DNA from: Paenibacillus polymyxa
GTDB taxonomy: Bacteria > Bacillota > Bacilli > Paenibacillales > Paenibacillaceae
NCBI RefSeq assembly: GCF_015710975.1
Contig: NZ_CP049783.1
Location: forward strand, 5,342,001-5,406,000
Length of the DNA: 64,000 bases
Reading direction: 5' to 3'
Numbering within the stretch: the stretch's first letter is position 1; each line of letters opens with the position of its first letter. Below, one piece after another: positions 52,685 through 60,843 of the stretch. The notes beneath the pieces were generated by a model. It did no database searches, was not told where the DNA came from, and saw nothing but the letters and a program-made list of their open reading frames with translations. The position numbers and the translations under genes are program-made.

Positions 52685-53072
52685 ATGAATCCCATCCTCC
52701 TCAAGAATGCGTGCAATGTGTAGCCCACTGCGCAAACAGATGGTTTCTCCGATCGCTACTCCAAATCCAACTGCCCGCTTCGTTACTCAGCTTATCCTTG
52801 CCATTATCATCTTTCATGAATTTGTCCAAAACAACAACGATCTAACAAACTGATACCAATACTCAGACTAAAATATATCTTTTCGTTTCAAAGCTCCAAC
52901 CCTTATATATGGGAGCCACAGTGCTTGTCCTAAATTGCAAAAGGGATAACTGTTCCGCTTATAACATATGTACCCTTTTCCCACCGAGATTATTCGTATT
53001 TTATTTATGATCTTAAAACTTTATATTACTTCCGTGGGTAATGATCTATTTGGAACGACTGGGTATAAAATA

Positions 53073-53104
53073 AAAACGGCTGCAGTTATCCTACAAGCCG
53101 TTTC
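53073..53104 (-). terminator. Hairpin downstream of the lactonase gene
   Basis: On the minus strand AAACGGCT pairs with AGCCGTTT, followed by TTATTTT. It lies 91 bases past the lactonase stop. Confidence 0.65.
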
Positions 53105-53194
53105 TACTAATAAATTTTTATGTTTGGTCCGTTCTCGTAGCGGTCACGAGCCGCATACCGTTACTTCAATAATTCTGATGTTTTTGCCCTATTT

Positions 53195-54280
53195 TTACAC
53201 GGAAAAGTAAAGAGGCTGTACGCATACAGGCTTGGACACAGTTACTTGTTGTCCGTTATAGGTCAAGCGGCCGCTTGCCTTGTCCACTTTGAAGGTAACA
53301 ATATTGTTGGTGTCGCGGTTAGCCACGAGCATATAATCACCATTAGGTGTCAAAGCAAAATGACGCGGATGCTCGCCTTCAGCAGATACATGCTCCACTA
53401 GACTCAGCTTGCCTGTTGCAGCGTCTACAGCGTACACTACGATGCTATCATGTCCACGGTTGGAACCGTAAAGATAAGCTCCATCCTGTGAGATCGCAAT
53501 TTCTGCAGTTGTGTTTTCGCCAGTAAAGTCAGACGGCAATGTCGGTACACTCTCCAGCTCAGTAAGCTTACCAGCTTCTGCATCATATGCGAAAGAAGTA
53601 ATGGAAGAATCCACTTCGTTAATAACAAAAGCAAATTTACTGTTCGGGTGGAACGTCAAGTGACGTGGACCTGCACCTGCATGGGTTTTTGTTTCACCGT
53701 GCAGCACCAGTTGCCCTTTGCTGTCATCAATGGTATAAATACGGATCAGATCCAGTCCAAGATCTTGTACGAACAGGAAGCGGCCGTCCGGGCTAAAGAA
53801 GCTGGAATGTGGATGTGGACGATCCTGACGCTCAGGATGCGCTCCTTTGCCCTCGTGCTGTTTAACATCCAGCAACTCACCGATACGTCCGTCCTCAGTC
53901 AGAGACACCAGCCCTACCATACCTCCGTGGTAGCTGACCACAATCAGGTAACGATCGGATGGATCACGCTGAATGTGGCAAGTTGTGGAGCCTATGTTTT
54001 CCGCACGATTTAGCAATGTAAATGTGCCTTTAACCGGGTCAATTTCAAAAGCAGAGGCTTCGCCTACCTTCGCTCCTGCAGCGGAAGTTGTCTCGCCAAT
54101 GGAATACAGCTTCCGATTTTTAACGTCCACATTTAGGAATGTAGGATTTTTTAAGCCGGAGAACTCATCCTGTAGTGTCAGGGCTCCTGTCTGTTCATTA
54201 AAAGTATACGAATAAACTCCGTTACCTTCCAATTCGGCGTAAGAGCCTGCGAATACGAGCAATTTTTGTTGTGCTGTCAT
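53195..54280 (-). CDS. pgl: 6-phosphogluconolactonase, seven-bladed propeller type (YkgB/Pgl)
   Basis: 361 residues of lactonase-family beta-propeller. Blades repeat patterns such as GAGPRHLTFHPNSKFAFVINE and GEHPRHFALTPNGDYMLVANRDTNNI; HPHSSFFSPDGRFLFVQDLGLD carries conserved polar residues. It hydrolyses 6-phosphogluconolactone between the zwf and gnd steps, and both those genes lie 3-5 kb away in this window. The ATG at 54280 follows AAGGAGG. Some relatives hydrolyse other lactones, so the assignment is by family and context. Confidence 0.85.
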   Translation of the reverse strand: MTAQQKLLVFAGSYAELEGNGVYSYTFNEQTGALTLQDEFSGLKNPTFLNVDVKNRKLYSIGETTSAAGAKVGEASAFEIDPVKGTFTLLNRAENIGSTTCHIQRDPSDRYLIVVSYHGGMVGLVSLTEDGRIGELLDVKQHEGKGAHPERQDRPHPHSSFFSPDGRFLFVQDLGLDLIRIYTIDDSKGQLVLHGETKTHAGAGPRHLTFHPNSKFAFVINEVDSSITSFAYDAEAGKLTELESVPTLPSDFTGENTTAEIAISQDGAYLYGSNRGHDSIVVYAVDAATGKLSLVEHVSAEGEHPRHFALTPNGDYMLVANRDTNNIVTFKVDKASGRLTYNGQQVTVSKPVCVQPLYFSV

Positions 54281-54349
54281 GGTTGTGTCCTCCTTGGATT
54301 AAAAAAATGATGGGCAATTGGAATGATTGCTCCTGTTACAGATATTGCT

Positions 54350-54796
54350 TTAAGAGGCGCGCTCCACCACAGGCTCTGTAGACAATGCTACATTTCCTGC
54401 TACGGCACGCGAGATCATGCATGAGGTTTCAGCCTGCTCTGCAAGGCGCAATGCTTGTTCGATTTGTGATTCTGCTGCATCGACGGACAATAGAACTCGT
54501 GGACGATGCACGATTCGGCGATATGTAAAAATGTTGTTCGTTACATCGACGATCCCTTCCGATTCCAGTGCCAGTGATACCACCGGGAGACTGGCACGCT
54601 CCATCATCGCCGCCAAAGTAATCAGATAGCAGGTAGCAGCTGCACCGAGCAGCATTTCATCCGGATTGGTGCCCACACCAGGGCCTCCCATCTCAGCTGG
54701 AATCGAAATCGCTGTTCGCAACTGTCCGGCCTCAATACGCCCGTCGCTGTTGCGCCCCCCGTTCCAGTCTGCCTTGAGCAGAAAGGTATGCTCCAT
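54350..54796 (-). CDS. OsmC/Ohr-family thiol peroxidase-like protein
   Basis: 148 residues. The OsmC fold carries two cysteines in family positions: AAATCYLITLAAMMER and ETSCMISRAV. N-terminal GGPGVGTNPDEMLLGAAATC is typical. Such proteins reduce organic hydroperoxides with dithiol cofactors, as intertwined dimers. The ATG at 54796 follows GGAGTG. It precedes the lactonase gene on the same strand with a 69-base gap and follows niaP. Confidence 0.9.
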   Translation of the reverse strand: MEHTFLLKADWNGGRNSDGRIEAGQLRTAISIPAEMGGPGVGTNPDEMLLGAAATCYLITLAAMMERASLPVVSLALESEGIVDVTNNIFTYRRIVHRPRVLLSVDAAESQIEQALRLAEQAETSCMISRAVAGNVALSTEPVVERAS

Positions 54797-54851
54797 TTCA
54801 GGTCACTCCTCTCTCTTGTATTATGAATCTTTACACAGGTGAATGTAAAGG

Positions 54852-56060
54852 TTAGTCAATCTCCTGATTTTTAGTTTCGGTACCCAGCAACCATACAGCA
54901 GCTGCTCCGATCAGGATCGCTACGAAGAAAATCGCAAAGATAGATGGTAACGCTATGCCTTGTCCTACGAGTATACCAACCACAAAAGGCCCGATTACGC
55001 CCCCAATACGGCCAAATGCAGCTGCCATACCCACACCGGTAGAACGGGCAGACGTTGGGTATAGCTCCGGGGTATAAGCATACATGGCGCCCCATGCACC
55101 GAGATTAAAGAAGGACAAGCAGATACCAGCAGCCAGCAACATCCCCGCCGTTTCCGAAGTTCCAAACCAAATAGCGGACACTGCTGTGAGCAACAAGTAG
55201 ATAATTAGTACAAATTTGCGACCCAGCTTTTCAATCAGATAGGCAGCGGTAAAATAACCTGGTAATTGTGCAAGTGTCATGATTAGGACATACTCAAAGC
55301 TTTTAACCAGCTCAAACCCTTTCATAAACATTATGCTTGGCAGCCACAGGAACATGCCATAGTATGAAAATACAACTGTAAACCATAAAATCCACAGCAT
55401 TAGCGTAGACTTGCGATGGGGTCCGGACCAAATCGCAGCCAAGCGTGCACGTAACGGAAGTTTGACGCTTTGCTGTTTGTATCGCGGTGAATCCTCAATA
55501 GCTCTGCGCAAATAAAGAGCGTACAGGGCAGGTACTGCGCCGAGAATAAAGGCAAGCTGCCAACCATATTTCGGAATAACAAAATAGGCAATAAGAGCCG
55601 AAAGTATCCAACCTGCCGCCCAGAAGCTTTCCAGCAGCACAACCGCTCTCCCTCGTTCTTTCACAGGCACTGATTCTGACACCAGTGTCGAAGCAACAGG
55701 CAATTCTCCACCTAAGCCTGCGCCAGCAATAAAACGCAGCACCAGCAGCATACCGAGACCTGTAGCCAAAGCAGACAAGCCACTGGCAATGGAAAAGATC
55801 AACAGGGTCCACACTAATATAGCGCGTCTGCCGTAACGATCTGCCAAAATCCCTGCCAAAGCAGCCCCAAATACCATTCCTATCGAATTCATTGCAGTCA
55901 GCAGACCAATCTGCTCTGATCCGAGATGCCACTCCTTAGCTAATGCTGCGACTATAAATGAGAGCAGCCCCACATCCATAGCATCAAACAGCCAGCTAAG
56001 TCCTGCGCTAAACAGCAATTTCCTTTTTTTGGCTGGTGGTAATGAAGTTAATTCACTCAT
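54852..56060 (-). CDS. niaP: MFS transporter, niacin permease NiaP-like
   Basis: 402 residues, twelve membrane helices. Close to B. subtilis YceI/NiaP along its length: GLSWLFDAMDVGLLSFIVAAL at the start, GLGGELPVASTLVSESV after helix 4, FSYYGMFLWLPSIMFMKGF in the middle and GAWGAMYAYTPELYPTSAR late. It would import nicotinate for NAD synthesis. The ATG at 56060 follows AAGGGAG. A palindrome resembling a NiaR box lies 44 bases upstream, strengthening the assignment. Confidence 0.85.
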   Translation of the reverse strand: MSELTSLPPAKKRKLLFSAGLSWLFDAMDVGLLSFIVAALAKEWHLGSEQIGLLTAMNSIGMVFGAALAGILADRYGRRAILVWTLLIFSIASGLSALATGLGMLLVLRFIAGAGLGGELPVASTLVSESVPVKERGRAVVLLESFWAAGWILSALIAYFVIPKYGWQLAFILGAVPALYALYLRRAIEDSPRYKQQSVKLPLRARLAAIWSGPHRKSTLMLWILWFTVVFSYYGMFLWLPSIMFMKGFELVKSFEYVLIMTLAQLPGYFTAAYLIEKLGRKFVLIIYLLLTAVSAIWFGTSETAGMLLAAGICLSFFNLGAWGAMYAYTPELYPTSARSTGVGMAAAFGRIGGVIGPFVVGILVGQGIALPSIFAIFFVAILIGAAAVWLLGTETKNQEID

Positions 56061-56103
56061 GATCCGCTCTCCCTTAAAAATGCATCGTATGTAGACGTAT
56101 ATT

Positions 56104-56121
56104 CAGGTGTCTTGTCACCTG
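56104..56121. promoter_or_regulatory. Operator-like palindrome upstream of niaP (probable NiaR box)
   Basis: CAGGTGTCTTGTCACCTG has 6-bp perfect arms around TCTTGT. Its GTGTCTTGTCAC core resembles the GTGTCTTGACAC core I recall for NiaR, the nicotinate-responsive repressor of niaP and nad genes in Firmicutes. Confidence 0.6.
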
Positions 56122-56175
56122 TAGCCCAGCATCTATTGTACCGCAAGCTTCCTGAATCTGCGAGCTTTATAATAC

Positions 56176-56211
56176 AAAAAAAACGGAAGATTGCCTACGG
56201 CAATTCTCCCG
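56176..56211 (-). terminator. Terminator of the 23-codon peptide gene
   Basis: On the minus strand CGGGAGAATTGCC pairs with GGCAATCTTCCG across a three-base loop, followed by eight T. Confidence 0.82.
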
Positions 56212-56229
56212 CCTTCTGGAACCTGCCAC

Positions 56230-56301
56230 TTACCGGTTTTGGACCAGACCGATGATCGTCACCATGAGCACCAGCAGCTGGATGAGTGTATCGTTACTCA
56301 T
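56230..56301 (-). CDS. 23-residue hydrophobic peptide, possible type I toxin
   Basis: The ATG at 56301 lies eight bases after GGAGG. The product starts MSNDTLIQLL, continues as an unbroken hydrophobic helix (VLMVTIIGLV) and ends QNR, so it would insert in the membrane. A strong terminator follows within 20 bases, giving a compact self-standing unit. Short holin-like toxins of Bacillales type I toxin-antitoxin modules share this design. No antisense RNA promoter could be identified, so the toxin reading is inference; a signalling or regulatory leader role is possible. Confidence 0.55.
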   Translation of the reverse strand: MSNDTLIQLLVLMVTIIGLVQNR

Positions 56302-56443
56302 TCCAATCGCCTCCATCCCATATGAGATACTCCTTCGGCAGTTTCCCCTCTCCCCGGATTATGACGCTTGTTCCCCACTACATACCTATGCAGGTGGCGG
56401 GAAGCTTATGATCAATATTAGACACAAATCTTCAAACATACAT

Positions 56444-57118
56444 TTAAGGTTTAATCCAGGACCACTGCAAATCCATTTCCTGAATGCATTCACGACTATC
56501 ATGTTCATCATTGGCCACCAGCGGGGTCACCGGATAGATGCTCATATCACCTTGCTCATACGTGCGCAATAAAGGCAGCAGCTCATCAATGTTCTGAAGC
56601 GACGGATCTAGCCATGAATCTATTTGGTCTACTTCCAAAATAGCGGGCATACGGCTGTCAAATTCACGTATATCCGTATTAGCTTGAACCGTCATCATCG
56701 TACAGGTGCGTAACGGTTCCTTTCGGCTATCCTGCCATATCTCATATAGCCCCGCGACCGCAAACATTTTCTGTTCCGGCAATACCACTCGGACGGCACA
56801 CATGCGTTTTCCTAATTTTCGCCAATAATAAAATCCATTGCACGGAATAATACAGCGACGGGTTTCCGCCATCTTGCGATAACTGGGATTTACCCGAACG
56901 GTATTCAGGTCTGCATTGACACAATCCTTGCCCCAATAGGGAATAAATCCCCAGCGAAATTCATCAAGCACCCGTTCTCCATCCTGATGCAGCACGATTG
57001 GAACATGCTGGGTGGGACTCATGTTATAACGTGTTTTATAATAATACATGACACGTTGTATACCAAAATGATCCCTGACCTCATCCAAATCTGCCGATAA
57101 CGAAAATCTTTTGCACAT
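56444..57118 (-). CDS. SRAP (YedK/HMCES-like) protein with altered active site
   Basis: 224 residues from the ATG at 57118, so that Cys2 becomes the N-terminal nucleophile after Met removal, as in SRAP proteins that cross-link abasic sites in single-stranded DNA. Family blocks are present: RWGFIPYW (55-62), VNAD (67-70), RRCIIPCNGFYYW (87-99) and FDSRMPAIL (153-161). Two usual catalytic residues differ: the Glu of GFYEW is Tyr98, and the His of the HDRMP motif is replaced (EFDSRMP). MCGRF is MCKRF. It may therefore bind or modify DNA differently, or be inactive. Confidence 0.85.
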   Translation of the reverse strand: MCKRFSLSADLDEVRDHFGIQRVMYYYKTRYNMSPTQHVPIVLHQDGERVLDEFRWGFIPYWGKDCVNADLNTVRVNPSYRKMAETRRCIIPCNGFYYWRKLGKRMCAVRVVLPEQKMFAVAGLYEIWQDSRKEPLRTCTMMTVQANTDIREFDSRMPAILEVDQIDSWLDPSLQNIDELLPLLRTYEQGDMSIYPVTPLVANDEHDSRECIQEMDLQWSWIKP

Positions 57119-57275
57119 ATGCAATTCATCCCTCCGCCTTTTTTTACCTATTGTGCGGATATACAAGGAAAAATATGCATAAGGAAGAATTTTACAAAAA
57201 TCTGATACTCAAAAACATATAGCAATATCCCCGCAGTCATGAAGCTACGGGGATAGATACTAACTTATATCGTTA

Positions 57276-58169
57276 TTACTTCTTCTCTACAGCGTGGCCG
57301 CCAAATTCATTGCGCAGTGCAGCAACTACTTTTCCGTTGAATGTATCGGCATCCAGCGAACGGTAGCGCATCAGCAAGGACAAGGCAATGACCGGAGTTG
57401 CTGCCTGAAGATCCAGTGCTTCCTCAACTGTCCATTTACCTTCGCCGGAAGAGTGCATAACCCCACGGATTTCGTCCAGGTTTGCATCTTTGGAAAATGC
57501 GCGTTCTGTCAAGCCCATCAGCCAAGAGCGGATAACGGAACCGTTGTTCCACACACGCGCTACTTGTTCGTAATCAAAGTCAAAGTTACTTTTCTCCAGC
57601 ACTTCAAAGCCTTCACCGATGGATGCCATCATGCCGTATTCCACACCATTGTGAACCATTTTCAGAAAATGTCCGCTACCGGATTTACCTGCATACAGAT
57701 ATCCATTTTCCACCGCTGTATCGCGGAAAATAGGCTCAACAACTGCCCAAGCTTCTGGATCGCCACCGATCATATAACAAGCACCGTTGCGCGCGCCTTC
57801 CATACCGCCAGAAGTTCCTGCATCCATGAAGCTAATACCATATTCTTTCAGACGGGCATGGCGAGCAATGGACTCTTTGTAATGAGAGTTTCCGCCTTCG
57901 ATAATGATATCTCCTTTGGACAACATCGGTTGAAGCTGATCCAGTACAGAATCAACAATTTGGTGAGGAACCATAATCCACAGCACTCTAGGGGATTGAG
58001 TTGCTTGCACAAGCTCTTCCAAAGTAGAAGCACCCTTAGCTCCATATTCCTTCATTTCTTGGATTGCAGCTGCGTTGACGTCATAAGCCACAACTTCATG
58101 CTTATGATCGATCAGGTTTTTTCCAAGATTCAAGCCCATTTTTCCCAAACCAATTAATCCTACTTGCAT
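57276..58169 (-). CDS. gnd: 6-phosphogluconate dehydrogenase, short (YqeC/Gnd) type
   Basis: 297 residues from the ATG at 58169, after AGGAGG. Oxidative decarboxylation of 6-phosphogluconate to ribulose 5-phosphate. The Rossmann motif GLIGLGKMGLNLG starts at residue 4; MDAGTSGGMEGARNGACYMIGG and the catalytic Lys block GHFLKMVHNGVEYGMM follow. The length of about 300 marks the NAD-preferring short form (B. subtilis YqeC-like) rather than the 470-residue GndA. Second gene of zwf-gnd, 57 bases behind zwf. Confidence 0.94.
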   Translation of the reverse strand: MQVGLIGLGKMGLNLGKNLIDHKHEVVAYDVNAAAIQEMKEYGAKGASTLEELVQATQSPRVLWIMVPHQIVDSVLDQLQPMLSKGDIIIEGGNSHYKESIARHARLKEYGISFMDAGTSGGMEGARNGACYMIGGDPEAWAVVEPIFRDTAVENGYLYAGKSGSGHFLKMVHNGVEYGMMASIGEGFEVLEKSNFDFDYEQVARVWNNGSVIRSWLMGLTERAFSKDANLDEIRGVMHSSGEGKWTVEEALDLQAATPVIALSLLMRYRSLDADTFNGKVVAALRNEFGGHAVEKK

Positions 58170-58226
58170 TATAAAGGCCTCCTGCCGTAGCAAATATATA
58201 TTTTGTATACACTTTTTTATGTTGGG

Positions 58227-59729
58227 TTAAGCACGAACGACTGCTTTTTCAGAGCTTTCGGACTTTTCGTCCAACCACCATGTAAAGCCTTGCTCTTCCA
58301 ACAATTGATCTGAAGCTTCTGGACCGTAAGAGCCTGCCGCATACGTGTGAAGCGGAACTTCACCACGAGCAAAGGCTTCAAGTACAGGTTGAACCCACAC
58401 CCAAGACAGCTCCACTTCGTTCCAATGAGCAAAAAAGGTGGAATCGCCGCGCAGCGCATCATAGATGAGGCGTTCATAGGCTTCTGGAACATCCTTGGCC
58501 TCAGAATGATAATTCATCAGAACCGTCTCCAGCTGGCCATTGTTCAGCGGATCTCTACTGTTCAGACGTAGCGTTACCTTTTCATCCGGGTTAACATGGA
58601 TGATCAGCAAGTTCGGGTCTGTAGGCTGCCCTTGAGCAGCATAAGGATCTGTGTTGTCCTTTTTAAATTCCACGACGATACGAGTGGATTTTTCTTTCAT
58701 GCGTTTGCCAGTACGAATATAGAACGGCACACCCGACCATTGTTCATTATCAATCCAAAGACGAGCTGAAATGAACGTATCATTTTGCGAATCAGGTCCG
58801 ATATCCGGCTCTTCTTTATAGGATGGAACTGCTTTTCCGTTGATTTCACCTTCGGTATATTGTCCTCTAACTACGTTGGATTTAATATCGGAAGGATCGA
58901 GGGCACGAAGCGCGTCCATCACCTTACTTTTCTCGTCCCGCACCTGGTCAGCTGTGATATGTCCCGGTTTGTCCATCGCCGTCATCATCAGCACCTGCAG
59001 CATGTGATTTTGTACCATATCACGAATAGCACCGGAGTGATCGTAGTATCCTGCTCGCTCCTCTACACCTACAGTCTCAGATGCGGTAATTTGCACATTG
59101 GCAATGTACTGGTTGTTCCATATCCCTTGAAGCAATGGATTAGCAAATTTCAAGGCTTCCAGGTTTTGAACCATGGGCTTACCTAAGTAATGGTCAATAC
59201 GATAAATCTCATCCTCAGCAAAGGTTCTGCTCAGGCGATCATTCAGCTCACGTGCCGATTCCAAATCATGTCCAAATGGTTTTTCAATAATGAGTCGTTT
59301 CCAACCCTTTGTTTCAGCTAAACCACTTTCCCGAATATTGTGGGCAATCACATCAAAAAATTCCGGTGCCACCGATAAATAAAACATGCGGTTCCCCGGA
59401 ATTCCCAAGTCATTTTCACGTTGCTCAGCAAGCTGTAGCAGCTTTTTATAATCTTCCGGGTGGTTAACGTTCAATGCGCTGTAACGGAAAGCACTTAAGA
59501 ACTGATCCATCTGTGCACGGTCTTCATTCACATGTCTGGAAAAATCCTTAATGGATTGCTCTACATTACTTTGAAATTGCTCGTCTGCCACTTCACGACG
59601 CCCCATCCCAATTACAGAAAAGGAAGCCGGAATTTTACCTTCTACAAACAAATTATACAAGGCAGGGTAAATTTTGCGTTTGGCCAAATCCCCTGTCGCT
59701 CCAAATAAGACAAATGTCATTGAATCCAT
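58227..59729 (-). CDS. zwf: Glucose-6-phosphate 1-dehydrogenase
   Basis: 500 residues from the ATG at 59729, after AAGAAGG; the frame extends 34 codons without a site. First step of the oxidative pentose phosphate pathway. The nucleotide site is FVLFGATGDLAKRKIYPALY (residues 5-24). The substrate site RIDHYLGKPMVQN is near 177-189 and WSGVPFYIRTGKRM near 330. It is cotranscribed with gnd and, with the lactonase gene at 53.2 kb, completes the oxidative branch in this window. Confidence 0.97.
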   Translation of the reverse strand: MDSMTFVLFGATGDLAKRKIYPALYNLFVEGKIPASFSVIGMGRREVADEQFQSNVEQSIKDFSRHVNEDRAQMDQFLSAFRYSALNVNHPEDYKKLLQLAEQRENDLGIPGNRMFYLSVAPEFFDVIAHNIRESGLAETKGWKRLIIEKPFGHDLESARELNDRLSRTFAEDEIYRIDHYLGKPMVQNLEALKFANPLLQGIWNNQYIANVQITASETVGVEERAGYYDHSGAIRDMVQNHMLQVLMMTAMDKPGHITADQVRDEKSKVMDALRALDPSDIKSNVVRGQYTEGEINGKAVPSYKEEPDIGPDSQNDTFISARLWIDNEQWSGVPFYIRTGKRMKEKSTRIVVEFKKDNTDPYAAQGQPTDPNLLIIHVNPDEKVTLRLNSRDPLNNGQLETVLMNYHSEAKDVPEAYERLIYDALRGDSTFFAHWNEVELSWVWVQPVLEAFARGEVPLHTYAAGSYGPEASDQLLEEQGFTWWLDEKSESSEKAVVRA

Positions 59730-59924
59730 GAAATATTCCTTCTTCCCATTATAAAAGATGAGGTTATTAAAAGTTACCTGAGGAATTAACGTAACCCATA
59801 ATACACCCAAAATAAGGGGCAAGTCAATCAAATTTTAGCGAAATCGTGAACATTCGATATATCCTGTAATGATAACGTTTTCTGTGGTATGATTGACGTT
59901 AGGAAAGAGAAAAAACTGTTAAAA

Positions 59925-59953
59925 TTGTCACAGTTGATACAATGCATTATAGT
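59925..59953 (+). promoter_or_regulatory. Promoter of the HxlR-type regulator gene
   Basis: TTGTCA (59925-59930) and TATAGT (59948-59953) with a 17-base spacer. The operator repeats begin at the end of the -10 box. Confidence 0.65.
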
Positions 59954-59986
59954 TACTATTGGTATACAGAGTTACTTTTAGTATAC
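59951..59986. repeat. Tandem operator-like repeat before the HxlR-type regulator gene
   Basis: AGTTACTATTGGTATAC (59951-59967) and AGTTACTTTTAGTATAC (59970-59986), period 19 bases, each containing a TACT...GTA dyad. Placement from the -10 box into the leader predicts autorepression. Confidence 0.7.
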
Positions 59987-60020
59987 TGTTTAAAACAACA
60001 ATGAAATTGAGGGGATTCAG

Positions 60021-60341
60021 ATGAGCGACGACAGGCAGCCTAAGCTTTTGTGCGGTAAGGTGGAACAGTCCTTTCAGATCATCAGCAAAAAATGGACCGC
60101 TCTCATCATTCATACTTTGATGGAACATCCCAAACGATTTAGTGAAATTCAAGTCTCCATACCTGATCTTAGCAAACGCATGCTCAACGAGCGCATCAAG
60201 GAACTAGAGCTTTCCGGCCTAATCCTTCGCAATGTCATCACAGAGCGGCCTGTGCGTACCGAATATTCGCTGACACGTAAGGGTAAAGAGCTAGGTGATG
60301 CATTGAATGGTGTGGAGAGCTGGGCCGAAAGATGGCTCTGA
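60021..60341 (+). CDS. HxlR/DUF24-family redox-type regulator
   Basis: 106 residues. Winged helix: IISKKWTALIIHTLMEHPKRFSEIQVSIPDLSKRMLNERIKELELSGLI, then the wing RPVRTEYSLTRKGKEL. Cys11 near the N-terminus (LLCGKVEQSF) occupies the redox-sensing position of YodB/HypR-type proteins that respond to quinones, aldehydes or hypochlorite. The ATG follows GAGGGG. Operator-like repeats precede its own gene, and a similar element precedes the nitroreductase gene at 62.6 kb, a typical target of this family. Confidence 0.92.
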   Translation: MSDDRQPKLLCGKVEQSFQIISKKWTALIIHTLMEHPKRFSEIQVSIPDLSKRMLNERIKELELSGLILRNVITERPVRTEYSLTRKGKELGDALNGVESWAERWL

Positions 60342-60484
60342 CCGCTAACAGGAGATCGCCAAACACGCTCTCCTGTTATTGTGTTACTCCATGTGGATCA
60401 TAATACAAGCAATAGGACGAAAATAATGGGACAACCACGCAATAGCTCATGATTTCAGTAATGAGCCAGGAAAGGATGAGACCG

Positions 60485-60814
60485 ATGGCATTTGGCATCA
60501 CCCGACAGGAACTACTGACCTGGAAAAGAGAGGTCAGCCGTGGCGAGATTGCTTTTCTAACGCATTATTGGCTGGATGACCGCTTTCCAAGCATTACAAC
60601 TGTCACCAAGGTGGGGTGCTCTGACTTGGATAAGCTACGCTCATGGTGCAAGCTCAACGGATTGGACCCCCAGTATATACATCAGCGTCAGCCCTATCCT
60701 CATTTTGATCTCATCGGTAACAAACAGACGGAAATTTTACGCAAGTATGGCATGAGCGATCAACTAAGACGCTTCGAGTCTCATCTTCAACCAAGTACAT
60801 GCCCATCGTTCTAG
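60485..60814 (+). CDS. Hypothetical protein
   Basis: 109 residues from the ATG at 60485, nine bases after AGGAAAGG; earlier in-frame ATGs overlap that site. The sequence is hydrophilic and mixed: FGITRQELLTWKREVSRGEIAFLTHYWLDDRFP near the start and PHFDLIGNKQTEILRKYGMSDQLRRF near the end. It looks like a soluble cytosolic protein without transmembrane parts. No family recognised. It ends at a terminator shared with the convergent flavoprotein gene. Confidence 0.7.
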   Translation: MAFGITRQELLTWKREVSRGEIAFLTHYWLDDRFPSITTVTKVGCSDLDKLRSWCKLNGLDPQYIHQRQPYPHFDLIGNKQTEILRKYGMSDQLRRFESHLQPSTCPSF

Positions 60815-60843
60815 ACCGCAGCTCTCAGAGTTGCGGTATTTTT
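60815..60843. terminator. Intrinsic terminator
   Basis: ACCGCAGCTC pairs with GAGTTGCGGT (60828-60837), followed by ATTTTTG on the plus strand. It overlaps the very end of the flavoprotein gene on the other strand. Confidence 0.7.

Noticed and set aside
52736..52810. Short minus-strand ORF starting MKDDNGKDKLS upstream of the 51-residue gene
   Set aside because: Only a weak GGACAA-like site precedes it, and it shows no family pattern. The alternative reading as an N-terminal extension of the neighbour lacks a start codon.
52968..53210. 80-codon plus-strand frame in the gap before the lactonase gene
   Set aside because: No ribosome binding site, no recognisable protein pattern, and it runs through the hairpin at 53073-53104 and into the lactonase gene.
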